Assembly (NCBI GenBank): GCA_963736525.1
Contig: CAVTPF010000014.1
Location: forward strand, 1-64,000
Origin: Bog-473 sp963736525
GTDB lineage: Bacteria; Actinomycetota; Acidimicrobiia; Acidimicrobiales; RAAP-2
Reading direction: 5' to 3'
DNA: 64,000 bases
How positions within the stretch are numbered: position 1 is the stretch's first letter; the number at the start of each line of letters is the position of its first letter. The notes under the pieces were generated by a model. The model searched no databases. It was given only the letters and a program-made list of their open reading frames with translations, and was not told the DNA's origin. The position numbers and the translations under genes were made by a program. Positions 23,544 to 31,864 of the stretch are shown in pieces.

Positions 23544-24176
23544 ATGCTCCATGCCGAGCCCATGTCGACGACCGGCGATCGTACGTACACGACCACGGTC
23601 GGAAGCCAGGCGGTCGAGCTCCCGCTCGTCGCACTGTCCGACGAGCTCACGATCGCGCTCCTCATCTGCGTCGACATGGGGGTGGCGTTCGCCGAGACGG
23701 CCGGGCGCGAGCTGGCTGATCTCATGCGCCCGGCCGGGCCCGAGATCGTCGTGTCCGTGGCGACCATGGGCATCCCCCTCGCCATCGAGGCCAGCCGGGC
23801 GCTGGGACTCGACGACTACGTGATCCTGCACAAGACGCCCAAGATCCACCTGGGTGAGGCGTGGTCGGAGCCGGTGTACTCCATCACGACGGACAAGGCG
23901 CAACGGTTGCGCATGGATCCGGCGCGGGTGGGTGCCGTGCGCGGCCGGCGCGTGGCCGTCGTCGACGACGTCATCTCCACCGGCGCTTCGCTCTGCTCCG
24001 CCCTGCGCTTGGTGCGCCGCATGGACGCCGAGCCGGTGGTCATCGGGTGCCTCATGACCGAGGGCGGCGGCTGGCGCAAGGCCCTGGGCGAGGACACGGC
24101 CCTGGTCCGCACCCTCGGCGCCATGCCGCTTTTCCATCCCGACGGCGCGGGCGGCCTGGTCGAGGACTGGGACTGA
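23544..24176 (+). CDS. Purine-type phosphoribosyltransferase
   Basis: About 210 residues with the PRPP-binding signature VAVVDDVISTGAS near residue 140 and the hood/loop VSVATMGIPLAIEASR. Transfers phosphoribose from PRPP to a nucleobase; overall shape resembles adenine/xanthine-type enzymes, but base specificity cannot be read. Start ATG 23544 follows a run of G; ATG 23562 is an alternative six codons later. It converges, with 4 bases between stops, on an NCS1 permease gene, suggesting a nucleobase uptake and salvage pair. Confidence 0.88.
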   Translation: MLHAEPMSTTGDRTYTTTVGSQAVELPLVALSDELTIALLICVDMGVAFAETAGRELADLMRPAGPEIVVSVATMGIPLAIEASRALGLDDYVILHKTPKIHLGEAWSEPVYSITTDKAQRLRMDPARVGAVRGRRVAVVDDVISTGASLCSALRLVRRMDAEPVVIGCLMTEGGGWRKALGEDTALVRTLGAMPLFHPDGAGGLVEDWD

Positions 24177-24180
24177 GCCT

Positions 24181-25710
24181 TCAGGCGGGGAGGAGGTGCT
24201 CCGCCCGGAGGAGCTCCTCCTGCACGTCCGCCTCCTTGCGCACCTTGCCGTAGGCCAAGACGAGATAGACGAGCCCCGCCACCCCGAGGCCCATGAAGAC
24301 GCTGAAGTCCCCCCCGTAGTGGGAGGCGTCCTGCGTGTGGTCCGTGATCTCGTTGAGCCACCGCGGTACCCGGAAGTAGTACGTCGGGTTCACGTAGAGC
24401 GCCGAGATGGCGGCGTACATGCCGACGATCTGGGCCACCCAGGCGGGCCAGAAGATGCCTCCTTGACGCCAGTAGAGCGAGTTGCGGCCCGTCTTCTGCA
24501 GCTCGCTCGGCACGTACCTGAAGCGGCGCAGCGCCCAGTCGACCACGAAGATGGCGCTCCAGGGCGCGATCCAGATGATGACGAGGTCGACGAAGTCCGA
24601 CAGGTACTCGGTGAAGGAGCCGCTGAAGATGGCCCACATGGTGACGCCTAGTGCGATCACGCAGTCGATGAGCACGGCCTGGTACCGCTTGACCGGGGCG
24701 CCGACGGCCTGCAACGTGACGCCCGAGGAGTACATGTCGAGGCTGTTGATCCCGAACAGCTGCACCACCGCGAAGATGAGGAACACCACGACGAACCAGG
24801 AGGGGATGGCGCTCTGGTGGGCAAAGGGCAGGAAGCCCCCGGCGCCGGTCCCGATGTTGAGGACGAAGGTCCCCACGACGGCGCCGAGCGTCATGATGAG
24901 GATCTCGGGCACCGCCGTGCCGAGGAAGACCCAACCCACGATGCCCTTCTTGGAGGTGTTGGTCGGGCAGTAGCGGGTGTAGTCGTTGCCGTTCTCGGTC
25001 CAGCCCAGCCCGCTGAGGGCGATGGTGAAGGCGAGCGCCTCGGTGAAGGCCTGCCAGTCCCCGCTCGTCTTGACGACGTGGAGATGGGCGTGCGGGATGG
25101 CAAAGCCCAGCAACACGGCGAAGAGGACGACGAAGGGGAGGACCAGCAGGCGCAGCGTCTTGACGATGGCCGCGTGGCCCAGGAAGGGGAGGATCCCCTG
25201 GATCAGCACGGCCACGATGACCAGGACGACCTTGGCCGGGTCGCCCGGCAGGTACCCCGCCTTGATCATGAGCACCAGTCCGGCCCCGACGATGAGGATG
25301 AGGCCCTCCACCTCGAAGCCGATTTGGGTGATCCAGTTGAAGAACGAGATCGGGCGCGAGCCGGTGGGCCCGAACGAAGCCCGGTTGATGGCGAAGACCG
25401 TGGTGCCGGTCTGCGGTCCCTGCAGCGAGCACAGCCCGAGGAGGAAGTAGGACAGGTTCCCGAGCACGATGACGAAGAGCACCTGGGCGAAGGTCAGCCC
25501 GAAGGTCATGAGGATGGCGCCGTAAATGAAGTACTCGATCTGCACGCTGGCACCGGCCCACATGCCGAAGATGTCCTTCGGCGTCGCCCAGCGCTCGCTC
25601 TCGGGGATGAAGTCGATCCCGTGCTGCTCGACGTGCAGCACCTCGTCCACGTCGGAGTCGTGGATGACGGCGAGGTCTTCCCCGTAGTCCTCGGCCTCGG
25701 CGATCGCCAT
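24181..25710 (-). CDS. NCS1 family nucleobase/cytosine permease
   Basis: Integral membrane symporter, about 509 residues with roughly 12 hydrophobic helices. Family features: the N-terminal loop FIPESERWATPKDIFGMW before helix 1, NRASFGPTGSRPISFFNW, and the helix 6-8 region GLGWTENGNDYTRYCP. NCS1 proteins import cytosine, purines, allantoin or hydantoin. The neighbouring phosphoribosyltransferase favours a purine or related base. ATG 25710 is chosen because GGAGG stands 9 bases upstream; the longer frame has no such site. A hydantoin role is a weaker option, since the only hydantoinase-type gene here (47018) is broken. Confidence 0.93.
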   Translation of the reverse strand: MAIAEAEDYGEDLAVIHDSDVDEVLHVEQHGIDFIPESERWATPKDIFGMWAGASVQIEYFIYGAILMTFGLTFAQVLFVIVLGNLSYFLLGLCSLQGPQTGTTVFAINRASFGPTGSRPISFFNWITQIGFEVEGLILIVGAGLVLMIKAGYLPGDPAKVVLVIVAVLIQGILPFLGHAAIVKTLRLLVLPFVVLFAVLLGFAIPHAHLHVVKTSGDWQAFTEALAFTIALSGLGWTENGNDYTRYCPTNTSKKGIVGWVFLGTAVPEILIMTLGAVVGTFVLNIGTGAGGFLPFAHQSAIPSWFVVVFLIFAVVQLFGINSLDMYSSGVTLQAVGAPVKRYQAVLIDCVIALGVTMWAIFSGSFTEYLSDFVDLVIIWIAPWSAIFVVDWALRRFRYVPSELQKTGRNSLYWRQGGIFWPAWVAQIVGMYAAISALYVNPTYYFRVPRWLNEITDHTQDASHYGGDFSVFMGLGVAGLVYLVLAYGKVRKEADVQEELLRAEHLLPA

Positions 25711-25906
25711 CTGCAGTTCCCTCCTCGTAGACGCCTCCGCGGAGCGGCCACCTCGGTCTGCGTCCACGCACGCCACCTGTCAGGTCCGGTGCGCCTCCCT
25801 GCGAGCGACCGACGGTGTGTCGGCTGACACCTTGTGGGCTGGCGGGGTCCGCGGTCAAGTGGCTTCGGTGAACGGTGTGTGAACCACGCCGGTGTAAACA
25901 CGGGCA
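25711..25906. promoter_or_regulatory. Divergent promoter region with two short palindromes
   Basis: Between the permease and cobQ. ACCTGTCAGGT at 25775-25785 (5-bp arms, 1-base centre) and GTGTCGGCTGACAC at 25817-25830 (5-bp arms, 4-base centre) are small inverted repeats that could be GntR- or TetR-type operators. I see no convincing cobalamin riboswitch (no B12 box with its surrounding stems) ahead of cobQ. Confidence 0.35.
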
Positions 25907-27424
25907 ATGCAGGGCGCGCTCATGGTCTGTGGCACCTCCTCGGACGCCGGGAAGTCCACCATCGTCACGGGTCTTTGCCGCCTGCTGGCCCGCCGCGGCG
26001 TCGCGGTGGCGCCCTTCAAGGGCCAGAACATGTCGCTGAACGCGATGGTGACCACCGAGGGCGGCGAGATCGGGCGGGCCCAGTGGGTGCAGGCGGTCGC
26101 CGCCGGCGCCCACCCAGAGGTCGCCATGAACCCGGTGTTGCTCAAACCGACCGGCGAGCTCGCTTCCCAGGTGGTCGTCATGGGACGCCCGGTCGGCGTG
26201 CAGGCGGCGGGCGACTACCAGGAGACCAAGCGAACGCTGATCGGCACCGTCGACGCCGCGTTGGCCTCGCTCCGCTCACGCTTCGACGTGGTGGTGTGCG
26301 AGGGCGCCGGGAGCCCGGCGGAGATCAACCTGCTCCGCGACGACATCGTGAACCTGGGACTCGCACGACGGGCGGGCATGCCCGCCGTCGTGGTCGGGGA
26401 CATCGAGCGGGGCGGCGTCTTCGCGCACCTCTTCGGCACGGTGGCGATACTGCCGGACGAACTGTCCTCGCTCGTCGTGGGCTTCGTCGTCAACCGCTTC
26501 CGCGGTGACCGCGCCCTTCTGGGCGACGCGACGGCCGAGCTCGAGGCGCGCTGCGGCGTCCCGACGCTGGGCGTCTTGCCGCACCTCGGGGCGATGGAGC
26601 TCGATGCCGAGGACTCGCTGGCCCTGGCGCGGCCCTCCGGGCCGCCGCCGCCCCGATCCGCCGGACTCGACGTGGCGGCCATCCGCCTGCCCCGCCTCTC
26701 GAACTTCACCGATTTCGACCCGCTCGCCGCCGAGCCGGGTGTGCGCGTCCGCTGGGTCGACCATGCCGGCGCCCTCGGCGACCCCGACCTGGTCGTCCTC
26801 GGAGGCACGCGGGCCACGGTGGCCGATCTGCGGTGGTTGCGCGCCAGCGGTCTGGCCCGCGCGCTGGAGGCCCTGCGGACAGCCCCCGCACCCCCGGTGA
26901 TCCTCGGTGTCTGCGGCGGGTTCCAGATGATGGGCCAGCTGCTCGCCGACCCCGCCGGCGTCGAGTCCCCGGATCCGGCGTCGGCGGGTCTCGGTTGGTT
27001 GCCGGTGCGCACGCGCTACGAGGCCGACAAGGTCGTTCGTCTCGCCGTCGGGCACGCCCCCGACGGCACAGGCGTGCGCGGGTACGAGATCCGACACGGG
27101 CGTATGGAGCCCGGGCCCGGCCTCCTGCCCTGGCTCACCGGTGCGAACGACGGCGACACCCTGGGTGCGCGTGATGCGGACGGGGGGGTCCTGGGCACGA
27201 CGCTGCACGGGCTCTTCGAGGAGGACGGGTTCCGGTCCTCCTTTCTCGGGCACGTGGCCGCGCGGCGTGGCCGCCCGTGGCGGTCGTCGGGGCTGTCCTT
27301 CAGCGCGGCACGCCAGCGCCAGATCGACCGTATCGCCGACGCCTGCGAGGAGTATCTCGACACCGACCGGCTCTGGCGACTGCTGGAGGAAGGGTCGGTC
27401 AGCCCTCCAGCTCGGCGCGCATGA
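25907..27424 (+). CDS. cobQ: Cobyric acid synthase (glutamine-hydrolysing)
   Basis: Amidates four carboxyl groups (b, d, e, g) of adenosylcobyrinic a,c-diamide in cobalamin synthesis, using glutamine and ATP. 505 residues. N-terminal dethiobiotin synthase-like ATPase domain (MVCGTSSDAGKST, APFKGQNMSLN) to about residue 240, and a C-terminal class I glutamine amidotransferase domain with the nucleophile in LGVCGGFQMMG and catalytic histidine in TTLHGLFEEDGF. It stands alone here with no other cob genes. Its 3' end overlaps the 3' end of the opposite DUF2505 gene by 26 bases. Confidence 0.96.
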   Translation: MQGALMVCGTSSDAGKSTIVTGLCRLLARRGVAVAPFKGQNMSLNAMVTTEGGEIGRAQWVQAVAAGAHPEVAMNPVLLKPTGELASQVVVMGRPVGVQAAGDYQETKRTLIGTVDAALASLRSRFDVVVCEGAGSPAEINLLRDDIVNLGLARRAGMPAVVVGDIERGGVFAHLFGTVAILPDELSSLVVGFVVNRFRGDRALLGDATAELEARCGVPTLGVLPHLGAMELDAEDSLALARPSGPPPPRSAGLDVAAIRLPRLSNFTDFDPLAAEPGVRVRWVDHAGALGDPDLVVLGGTRATVADLRWLRASGLARALEALRTAPAPPVILGVCGGFQMMGQLLADPAGVESPDPASAGLGWLPVRTRYEADKVVRLAVGHAPDGTGVRGYEIRHGRMEPGPGLLPWLTGANDGDTLGARDADGGVLGTTLHGLFEEDGFRSSFLGHVAARRGRPWRSSGLSFSAARQRQIDRIADACEEYLDTDRLWRLLEEGSVSPPARRA

Positions 27425-27890
27425 ACGCCACCGCCGCGTCCTGCATGGACCGCGCCTGGTGCTCAATGAAACGCTCGACGACCGGACCGGCCCCGAAGAT
27501 CTTCACGCGGGCGTCGAGCGTGAACGTCTCGGTCGTCCTCCCGCCTCGCTGGTCCAGCGCGATCGCACCGTCGATGTGCGTCTTGTCGGCCATCGTCCCG
27601 GGGGTCATGGTGAAGGTCGCCCGCGACGACGCCGGGTCGAACTTTGTCACCTCAGTGGTCACGACCTCCTCGCCGAAGAGCTTGCGCACCGGTCCGGGCA
27701 TGGGCGGGCGCTGGCCGTAGCGCAGGGTCCGCACCAGGCCGCTCGCCAGGTCGCCGTCCTGGGACACCACGTCGACCGACGTCGAGCCCAGCGCGTCCCG
27801 GTGGAGCCGGATCACGAACTCGCGGTCGAAGTAGAGGGCCCAGAACGCCTCGGGTGCGCAGCCCCAGTCGTAGACGAGTGACAGCTTCAC
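27399..27890 (-). CDS. DUF2505-type SRPBCC-fold protein
   Basis: 163 residues beginning MKLSLVYDWGCAPEAFWALY, the usual opening of the actinobacterial DUF2505 family, a START/polyketide cyclase-like fold that binds hydrophobic ligands. No catalytic residues are assigned for the family. Overlaps cobQ tail to tail by 26 bases and starts 7 bases after the SnoaL-like gene, with which it likely forms a two-gene unit. Confidence 0.8.
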   Translation of the reverse strand: MKLSLVYDWGCAPEAFWALYFDREFVIRLHRDALGSTSVDVVSQDGDLASGLVRTLRYGQRPPMPGPVRKLFGEEVVTTEVTKFDPASSRATFTMTPGTMADKTHIDGAIALDQRGGRTTETFTLDARVKIFGAGPVVERFIEHQARSMQDAAVAFMRAELEG

Positions 27891-27897
27891 GGCGCGC

Positions 27898-28347
27898 TCA
27901 CGGGGTCAGGTCGAAGAGCATGTGGTGGCCCAGATCGCCCACGAGGTCGATGATGATGTGCATGGTCGTCACGCGCCAGCGGTCGTCCGCTCGCTCGTAG
28001 GTGTGGCGGTAACGCCCGGCGATGACGGGTTGTAGCGCCAGCGCGCCCGGAACCGCTTGGAGCACGGTGAAGTACGAACGGCTGGACGCGGTCCCCCCGT
28101 CGTCGGCCACGTCGACCATCACGTTGGTCATCACATGTTTGGTGCGCGGGGTCCCGTCCTCGTAGCGCCGGGTGGTCCTGGTGTAGAGGGCCTCGACGGC
28201 GTCGCGGCCCGTGACCGCGTCGCCGAAGCCTTCGAAGGTCAAGGTGGCGTGCGCGAAGAGCTCGCCGACGCCGGCGAAGTCGCCGGCGTCGATCCGCTCC
28301 GCGTACTCGTAGATCAGCTGGGTGATCGCCTCGCTGGCGGTCTGCAC
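27898..28347 (-). CDS. SnoaL-like (NTF2-fold) protein
   Basis: 149 residues, cone-shaped alpha+beta barrel of the SnoaL_4 type: an opening helix (ITQLIYEYAERIDAGDFAGV), the ELFAHATLTFE strand pair, and the C-terminal RYRHTYERADDRWRVTTM. Members include ring hydroxylating dioxygenase beta-like and isomerase-like proteins; substrate unknown. Start is GTG 28347. It lies between the DUF2505 gene and the FAD oxidase gene, all on the same strand, so it may belong to the amine-catabolism transcript. Confidence 0.82.
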   Translation of the reverse strand: MQTASEAITQLIYEYAERIDAGDFAGVGELFAHATLTFEGFGDAVTGRDAVEALYTRTTRRYEDGTPRTKHVMTNVMVDVADDGGTASSRSYFTVLQAVPGALALQPVIAGRYRHTYERADDRWRVTTMHIIIDLVGDLGHHMLFDLTP

Positions 28348-28366
28348 GAGGCGATTGTGGCACCGA

Positions 28367-29788
28367 TCACTGCCCGAGGAGGCGTCCCATCGCTCCGGCC
28401 ACCCGGCTCGGACGTCCGTGGCGGGCCTCGCTGCGGTCGGCCAGCTTCATGGCCCAGAGGCCGGCATTGACGCCCAGCCAGCGCAGGGGCTCGGGCTCCC
28501 ACCGTGGGGAGCGGTGACCCACCCACGGGAGCACCGTCAGCTCGGTGTGGGCGCCCGTGATGAGGTCGGCGAGCGTCCGCCCGGCCAGGTTCGCCGTGGC
28601 CACGCCGTCGCCGACGTACCCGCCCGCCCAGGCCAGGCCCGTCGTGCGGTCGAAGCCGACCGAGGAGTGCCAGTCGCGTGGGATGCCGAGCGGGCCGCCC
28701 CAGGCGTGCGTGAAGCGCGCCTCCGTCAGCTCGGGGAACAACTCGGTCAGCGTGCTGCGCAGCAGCGCGTGGACGGCCGGCTCGGTGTCGAAGCGGGCGC
28801 GGACGGACGAGCCGAAGTGGTAGGGCGCCCCCCGGCCCCCGAAGGCGATGCGACCGTCGGCCGTGCGCTGCCCGTAAATGATCATGTGGCGGTGGTCGGC
28901 GAACGTGGCGCGACCCTCGAGCCCCGCTGACGACCAGAACGCGGCGCCCAGTGGTTCGGTCGCCACCATGAGGGAGTACACCGGGACGATGTCGCGCCGG
29001 AACCCCGGCAGGGTCGTGGTCCAGGCCTCGGTGGCCCGGACCACCACGTCGGCGACGACGGTGCCGCCCCGGGTGGCGACCGACGGTGAGGCCCCGGGCG
29101 CCCCGGGGCACACGTCGGTGACCTCGGTGTGCTCGTAGACGCGGACGCCCCGCCGCTCGACCGCATCCGCCAGCCCGCGGGCGAGGAGCGCCGGCTGCAG
29201 GGCGGCGCAGTGCGGCGTGAACGTCGCGCCGAGGGTGCCCGCTGCGCCGATCAACTCGCGGGTCTCGCCGGGTCCGAGCCACCGCATGTCGTCCTCGCCG
29301 AACCCGAGCGCCCTCGCACCGTCCACCTCGGCCAGCGCCCGCACCCGCTGCGCCTCGCTGCGCACGAGGTCCACCGAACCCCCCTTGGCAAAGTGGCAGT
29401 CGATGCCCTCGCTGGCGGCGGCGGCCCCGACGACGTCGACGGTGTCCTGCATGGCCCGGCGCATCGCCCGCATGGCGTCGTGCCCGTGTCGGCTGGCGAG
29501 CGCGCCATCGGACGTGGCGAACAGCGCCGAGCACCAGCCGCCGTTGCGGCCCGACGCGCCGAAGCCCGCCACCTCGCGCTCGACCACCGCGATGCGCAAC
29601 GAGGCGTCGGCCCGCGCGAGCGAGTGGGCCGTCCAGAGACCGGTGAAGCCGGCGCCGACGATGCACACGTCGACCCGCAGATCCTCGGCGAGGGCGGGAC
29701 GCGGCGGCAGCGGGGCGGGAACAGCCTCCCACCACAGTGAGAGCCGCTGGTAGCCCGCCGGGGGCGCCGGGGTTACAGCCTGCGCCAC
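28367..29788 (-). CDS. FAD-dependent amine oxidase (PuuB/DAO family)
   Basis: 473 residues of the D-amino-acid oxidase-like family, close in layout to gamma-glutamylputrescine oxidase. Dinucleotide motif VCIVGAGFTGLWTAHSLA, then GASGRNGGW, which is typical of PuuB-type proteins. The C-terminal FAD block AWAGGYVGDGVATANLAGR is present. GTG 29788 gives a 16-base overlap with the aminotransferase stop. Together with the class III aminotransferase, the aldehyde dehydrogenase and the Lrp regulator, the best reading is oxidation of putrescine or gamma-glutamylputrescine. A role in sarcosine or other amine oxidation remains possible. Confidence 0.86.
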   Translation of the reverse strand: MAQAVTPAPPAGYQRLSLWWEAVPAPLPPRPALAEDLRVDVCIVGAGFTGLWTAHSLARADASLRIAVVEREVAGFGASGRNGGWCSALFATSDGALASRHGHDAMRAMRRAMQDTVDVVGAAAASEGIDCHFAKGGSVDLVRSEAQRVRALAEVDGARALGFGEDDMRWLGPGETRELIGAAGTLGATFTPHCAALQPALLARGLADAVERRGVRVYEHTEVTDVCPGAPGASPSVATRGGTVVADVVVRATEAWTTTLPGFRRDIVPVYSLMVATEPLGAAFWSSAGLEGRATFADHRHMIIYGQRTADGRIAFGGRGAPYHFGSSVRARFDTEPAVHALLRSTLTELFPELTEARFTHAWGGPLGIPRDWHSSVGFDRTTGLAWAGGYVGDGVATANLAGRTLADLITGAHTELTVLPWVGHRSPRWEPEPLRWLGVNAGLWAMKLADRSEARHGRPSRVAGAMGRLLGQ

Positions 29789-31152
29789 GCCTCGGTCAGC
29801 ACCTCGCGCAGCGTGGACCCGATGAAGTCGATCTCCTCCTGACCGCAGATGAGCGGGGGGGACAGCTGCACGACGGGATCGCCGCGGTCGTCGGCTCGAC
29901 AGATCAGGCCGGCGTCGAAGAGCGCACCGGACAGGAAGCCGCGCAAGAGGCGCTCGGATTCCTCGTCGTCGAAGGAGAGCCGCGTCTCCTTGTCCTTCAC
30001 GAGCTCTATGCCGTAGAAGAACCCCGCACCGCGTACGTTGCCCACGATGGGAAGGTCGTAGAGGCCCTCGAGCACGTCGCGGAACGCACCCTCCGTCGCC
30101 TGCACGTGTGCCAGCAGTTGCTCGCCTTCGAAGACGTCCAGGTTCGCCAGCGCGACCGCGCAGCTCACCGGGTGGCCCGCGAAGGTGAACCCGTGCAGGA
30201 AGGAGGCCCCCTCGCCGAGGAAGGGCTCCATCAGGCGGTCCGAGGCGATCATGGCGCCGAGGGGGGCGTAGCCCGAGGTCAGGCCCTTGGCCACGGTGAT
30301 GATGTCGGGCTGGTACCCGTAGCGCAGCGCACCGAACCAGTGGCCGAGGCGGCCAAAGGCGCAGATGACCTCGTCGGAGACCAGCAGCACGCCGTGGCGG
30401 TCGCAGACGTCGCGGACGCGCTCGAAGTAGCCGGGGGGCGGCGGGAAGCACCCACCGGCGTTCTGCACCGGCTCGAGGAACACCGCCGCCACCGTGTCCG
30501 GGCCTTCCCGGACGATGGCCCGCTCGATTTCGTCCGCCGCCCATCTGCCGAAGGCCACTTCGTCGTCGGGGAAGACCTCGGCTCGGTAGAAGTTCGTGTT
30601 CGGCACCTTGATGGCGCCCGGCACCAGGGGCTCGAACGGCGTCCGCAGGTCCGGGATGCCCGTGATGGACAGTGCCCCCATCGATGTGCCGTGATAGGCG
30701 ATGTAGCGGCTGATCACCTTGGTGCGCTGCGGCTGCCCGAGGAGCCGGAAGTACTGCCGTGCCAGCTTCCAGGCCGACTCCACCGCCTCGGAGCCCCCGG
30801 TCGTGAAGAAGACGCGGTTGAGGTCGCCGGGGGCGTAGCTCGCCACGCGCTCCGCGAGCTCAATGGCTCGTGGGTGCGCGTACGTCCACAGCGGGAAGTA
30901 CGCCAGGGTCTCGGCCTGCTTGGCGCCGGCCTCGGCGAGCTCGGTGCGGCCATGGCCGATCTGCGACGTGAACAGCCCGGCCAGGCCGTCGAGGTACCGC
31001 TTTCCGTGCTGGTCCCAGACGTAGGCTCCTTCGCCGCGCACGATCACCGGGACCTCGTGTTCGTCGTAGGCCGCCATGCGGCTGAAATGCATCCACAAGT
31101 GACGACGTGCCTGATTGCTCAGGCGGGAGTTCTCAGGACTGGTGCTGCTCAT
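29773..31152 (-). CDS. Class III PLP aminotransferase (putrescine/omega-amino acid type)
   Basis: 459 residues, omega-aminotransferase. PLP lysine in ITVAKGLTSGYAPLGA (Lys289), PLP-nitrogen aspartate in LLVSDEVICAFGR (Asp260) and GGSEAVESAWKLAR for phosphate binding. The aromatic-rich N-terminus HLWMHFSRMAAY matches putrescine-pyruvate (SpuC-like) and beta-alanine-pyruvate aminotransferases. ATG 31152 is preceded by GGAGGAACC. It would convert putrescine to 4-aminobutanal with pyruvate as acceptor, yielding alanine. The divergent alanine dehydrogenase could then recycle that alanine. The Lrp-type regulator gene lies 22 bases upstream on the same strand. Confidence 0.92.
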   Translation of the reverse strand: MSSTSPENSRLSNQARRHLWMHFSRMAAYDEHEVPVIVRGEGAYVWDQHGKRYLDGLAGLFTSQIGHGRTELAEAGAKQAETLAYFPLWTYAHPRAIELAERVASYAPGDLNRVFFTTGGSEAVESAWKLARQYFRLLGQPQRTKVISRYIAYHGTSMGALSITGIPDLRTPFEPLVPGAIKVPNTNFYRAEVFPDDEVAFGRWAADEIERAIVREGPDTVAAVFLEPVQNAGGCFPPPPGYFERVRDVCDRHGVLLVSDEVICAFGRLGHWFGALRYGYQPDIITVAKGLTSGYAPLGAMIASDRLMEPFLGEGASFLHGFTFAGHPVSCAVALANLDVFEGEQLLAHVQATEGAFRDVLEGLYDLPIVGNVRGAGFFYGIELVKDKETRLSFDDEESERLLRGFLSGALFDAGLICRADDRGDPVVQLSPPLICGQEEIDFIGSTLREVLTEAWRRL

Positions 31153-31174
31153 GGTTCCTCCACTCGGTGGCTGC

Positions 31175-31684
31175 TCATGGCGTGCCCCACGTATATGTCT
31201 GTTTGGCCAGCTTCAGGTACAAGAAGGTCTCGGTCGCACGCACGCCGGGAATGGAGCGCACCGAGTCGTTGAGGACGTGCAGGAGGCGTTCGTCGTCCTC
31301 ACAGACGATCTCCACCAGAATGTCGAACGAGCCGGCACACATCACGACGTAGTCCACCTCGGGCATCGTCGAGAGCGTGTCGGCCACGCGCCGTGCGTCA
31401 CCCTCCACCGAGATGCCGATCATCGCCTGGCGTGTGAAGCCGAGCTGCAGCGGGTCGGTCACGGCGACGATCTGCATGATGCCCGACTCGCGCAGCCGTT
31501 GGACACGGCGCCGCACGGCCGCCTCGGAGAGCCCGACCTCTTCGGCGATCGCGCCGTAGGGCTGGCGCCCGTCGCGCTGCAGCGCCTCGATGATGGCCCG
31601 GTTGGGCGCGTCGAGGAGAGAGCCTGCGGCTTGTCCCGCGTCGCTCAGGGCGCCCGCGTCCACCGGCCCGTCGGTGTCGGGCAT
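31175..31684 (-). CDS. Lrp/AsnC family transcriptional regulator
   Basis: 169 residues. N-terminal winged helix (LDAPNRAIIEALQRDGRQPY, then GAIAEEVGLSEAAVRRRVQRL) and C-terminal RAM ligand-binding domain (MIGISVEGDARRVADTL onward to VCEDDERLLHVLND). Such regulators sense amino acids or amines and usually act on adjacent genes. It starts the leftward operon and faces the aldehyde dehydrogenase gene across 180 bases holding a direct repeat that may be its operator. The extra N-terminal 25 residues are low-complexity, and a later start is possible. Confidence 0.93.
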   Translation of the reverse strand: MPDTDGPVDAGALSDAGQAAGSLLDAPNRAIIEALQRDGRQPYGAIAEEVGLSEAAVRRRVQRLRESGIMQIVAVTDPLQLGFTRQAMIGISVEGDARRVADTLSTMPEVDYVVMCAGSFDILVEIVCEDDERLLHVLNDSVRSIPGVRATETFLYLKLAKQTYTWGTP

Positions 31685-31730
31685 CTCATACCTCGCTTTG
31701 CTCGGCCGTCCGGAGCACCGTCCCAGACGT

Positions 31731-31777
31731 GCAGAATTGTGTCATCTTACGGACCTGAGTCAAGCAGAATTAGTCAT
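31731..31777. promoter_or_regulatory. Direct repeat in divergent promoter, candidate Lrp-type operator
   Basis: GCAGAATTGTGTCAT (31731-31745) and GCAGAATTAGTCAT (31764-31777) are near-identical direct repeats whose starts lie 33 bases apart, close to three helical turns. They sit in an AT-richer stretch between the regulator gene and the aldehyde dehydrogenase gene. The phased arrangement suits multimeric Lrp binding. Confidence 0.5.
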
Positions 31778-31864
31778 ATCAGGGTCTCAATATTGCGAAA
31801 ACGCTTGTTGGCCCCATCGTCATCTGTGATCCTGTACCAAAGGCAGCGGGACGAAGGGAGCGCC

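Noticed and set aside
25711..25906. Cobalamin riboswitch ahead of cobQ
   Set aside because: A GCCACCTGTCA stretch loosely recalls a B12 box, but the surrounding conserved stems and spacing are missing and the leader is too short.
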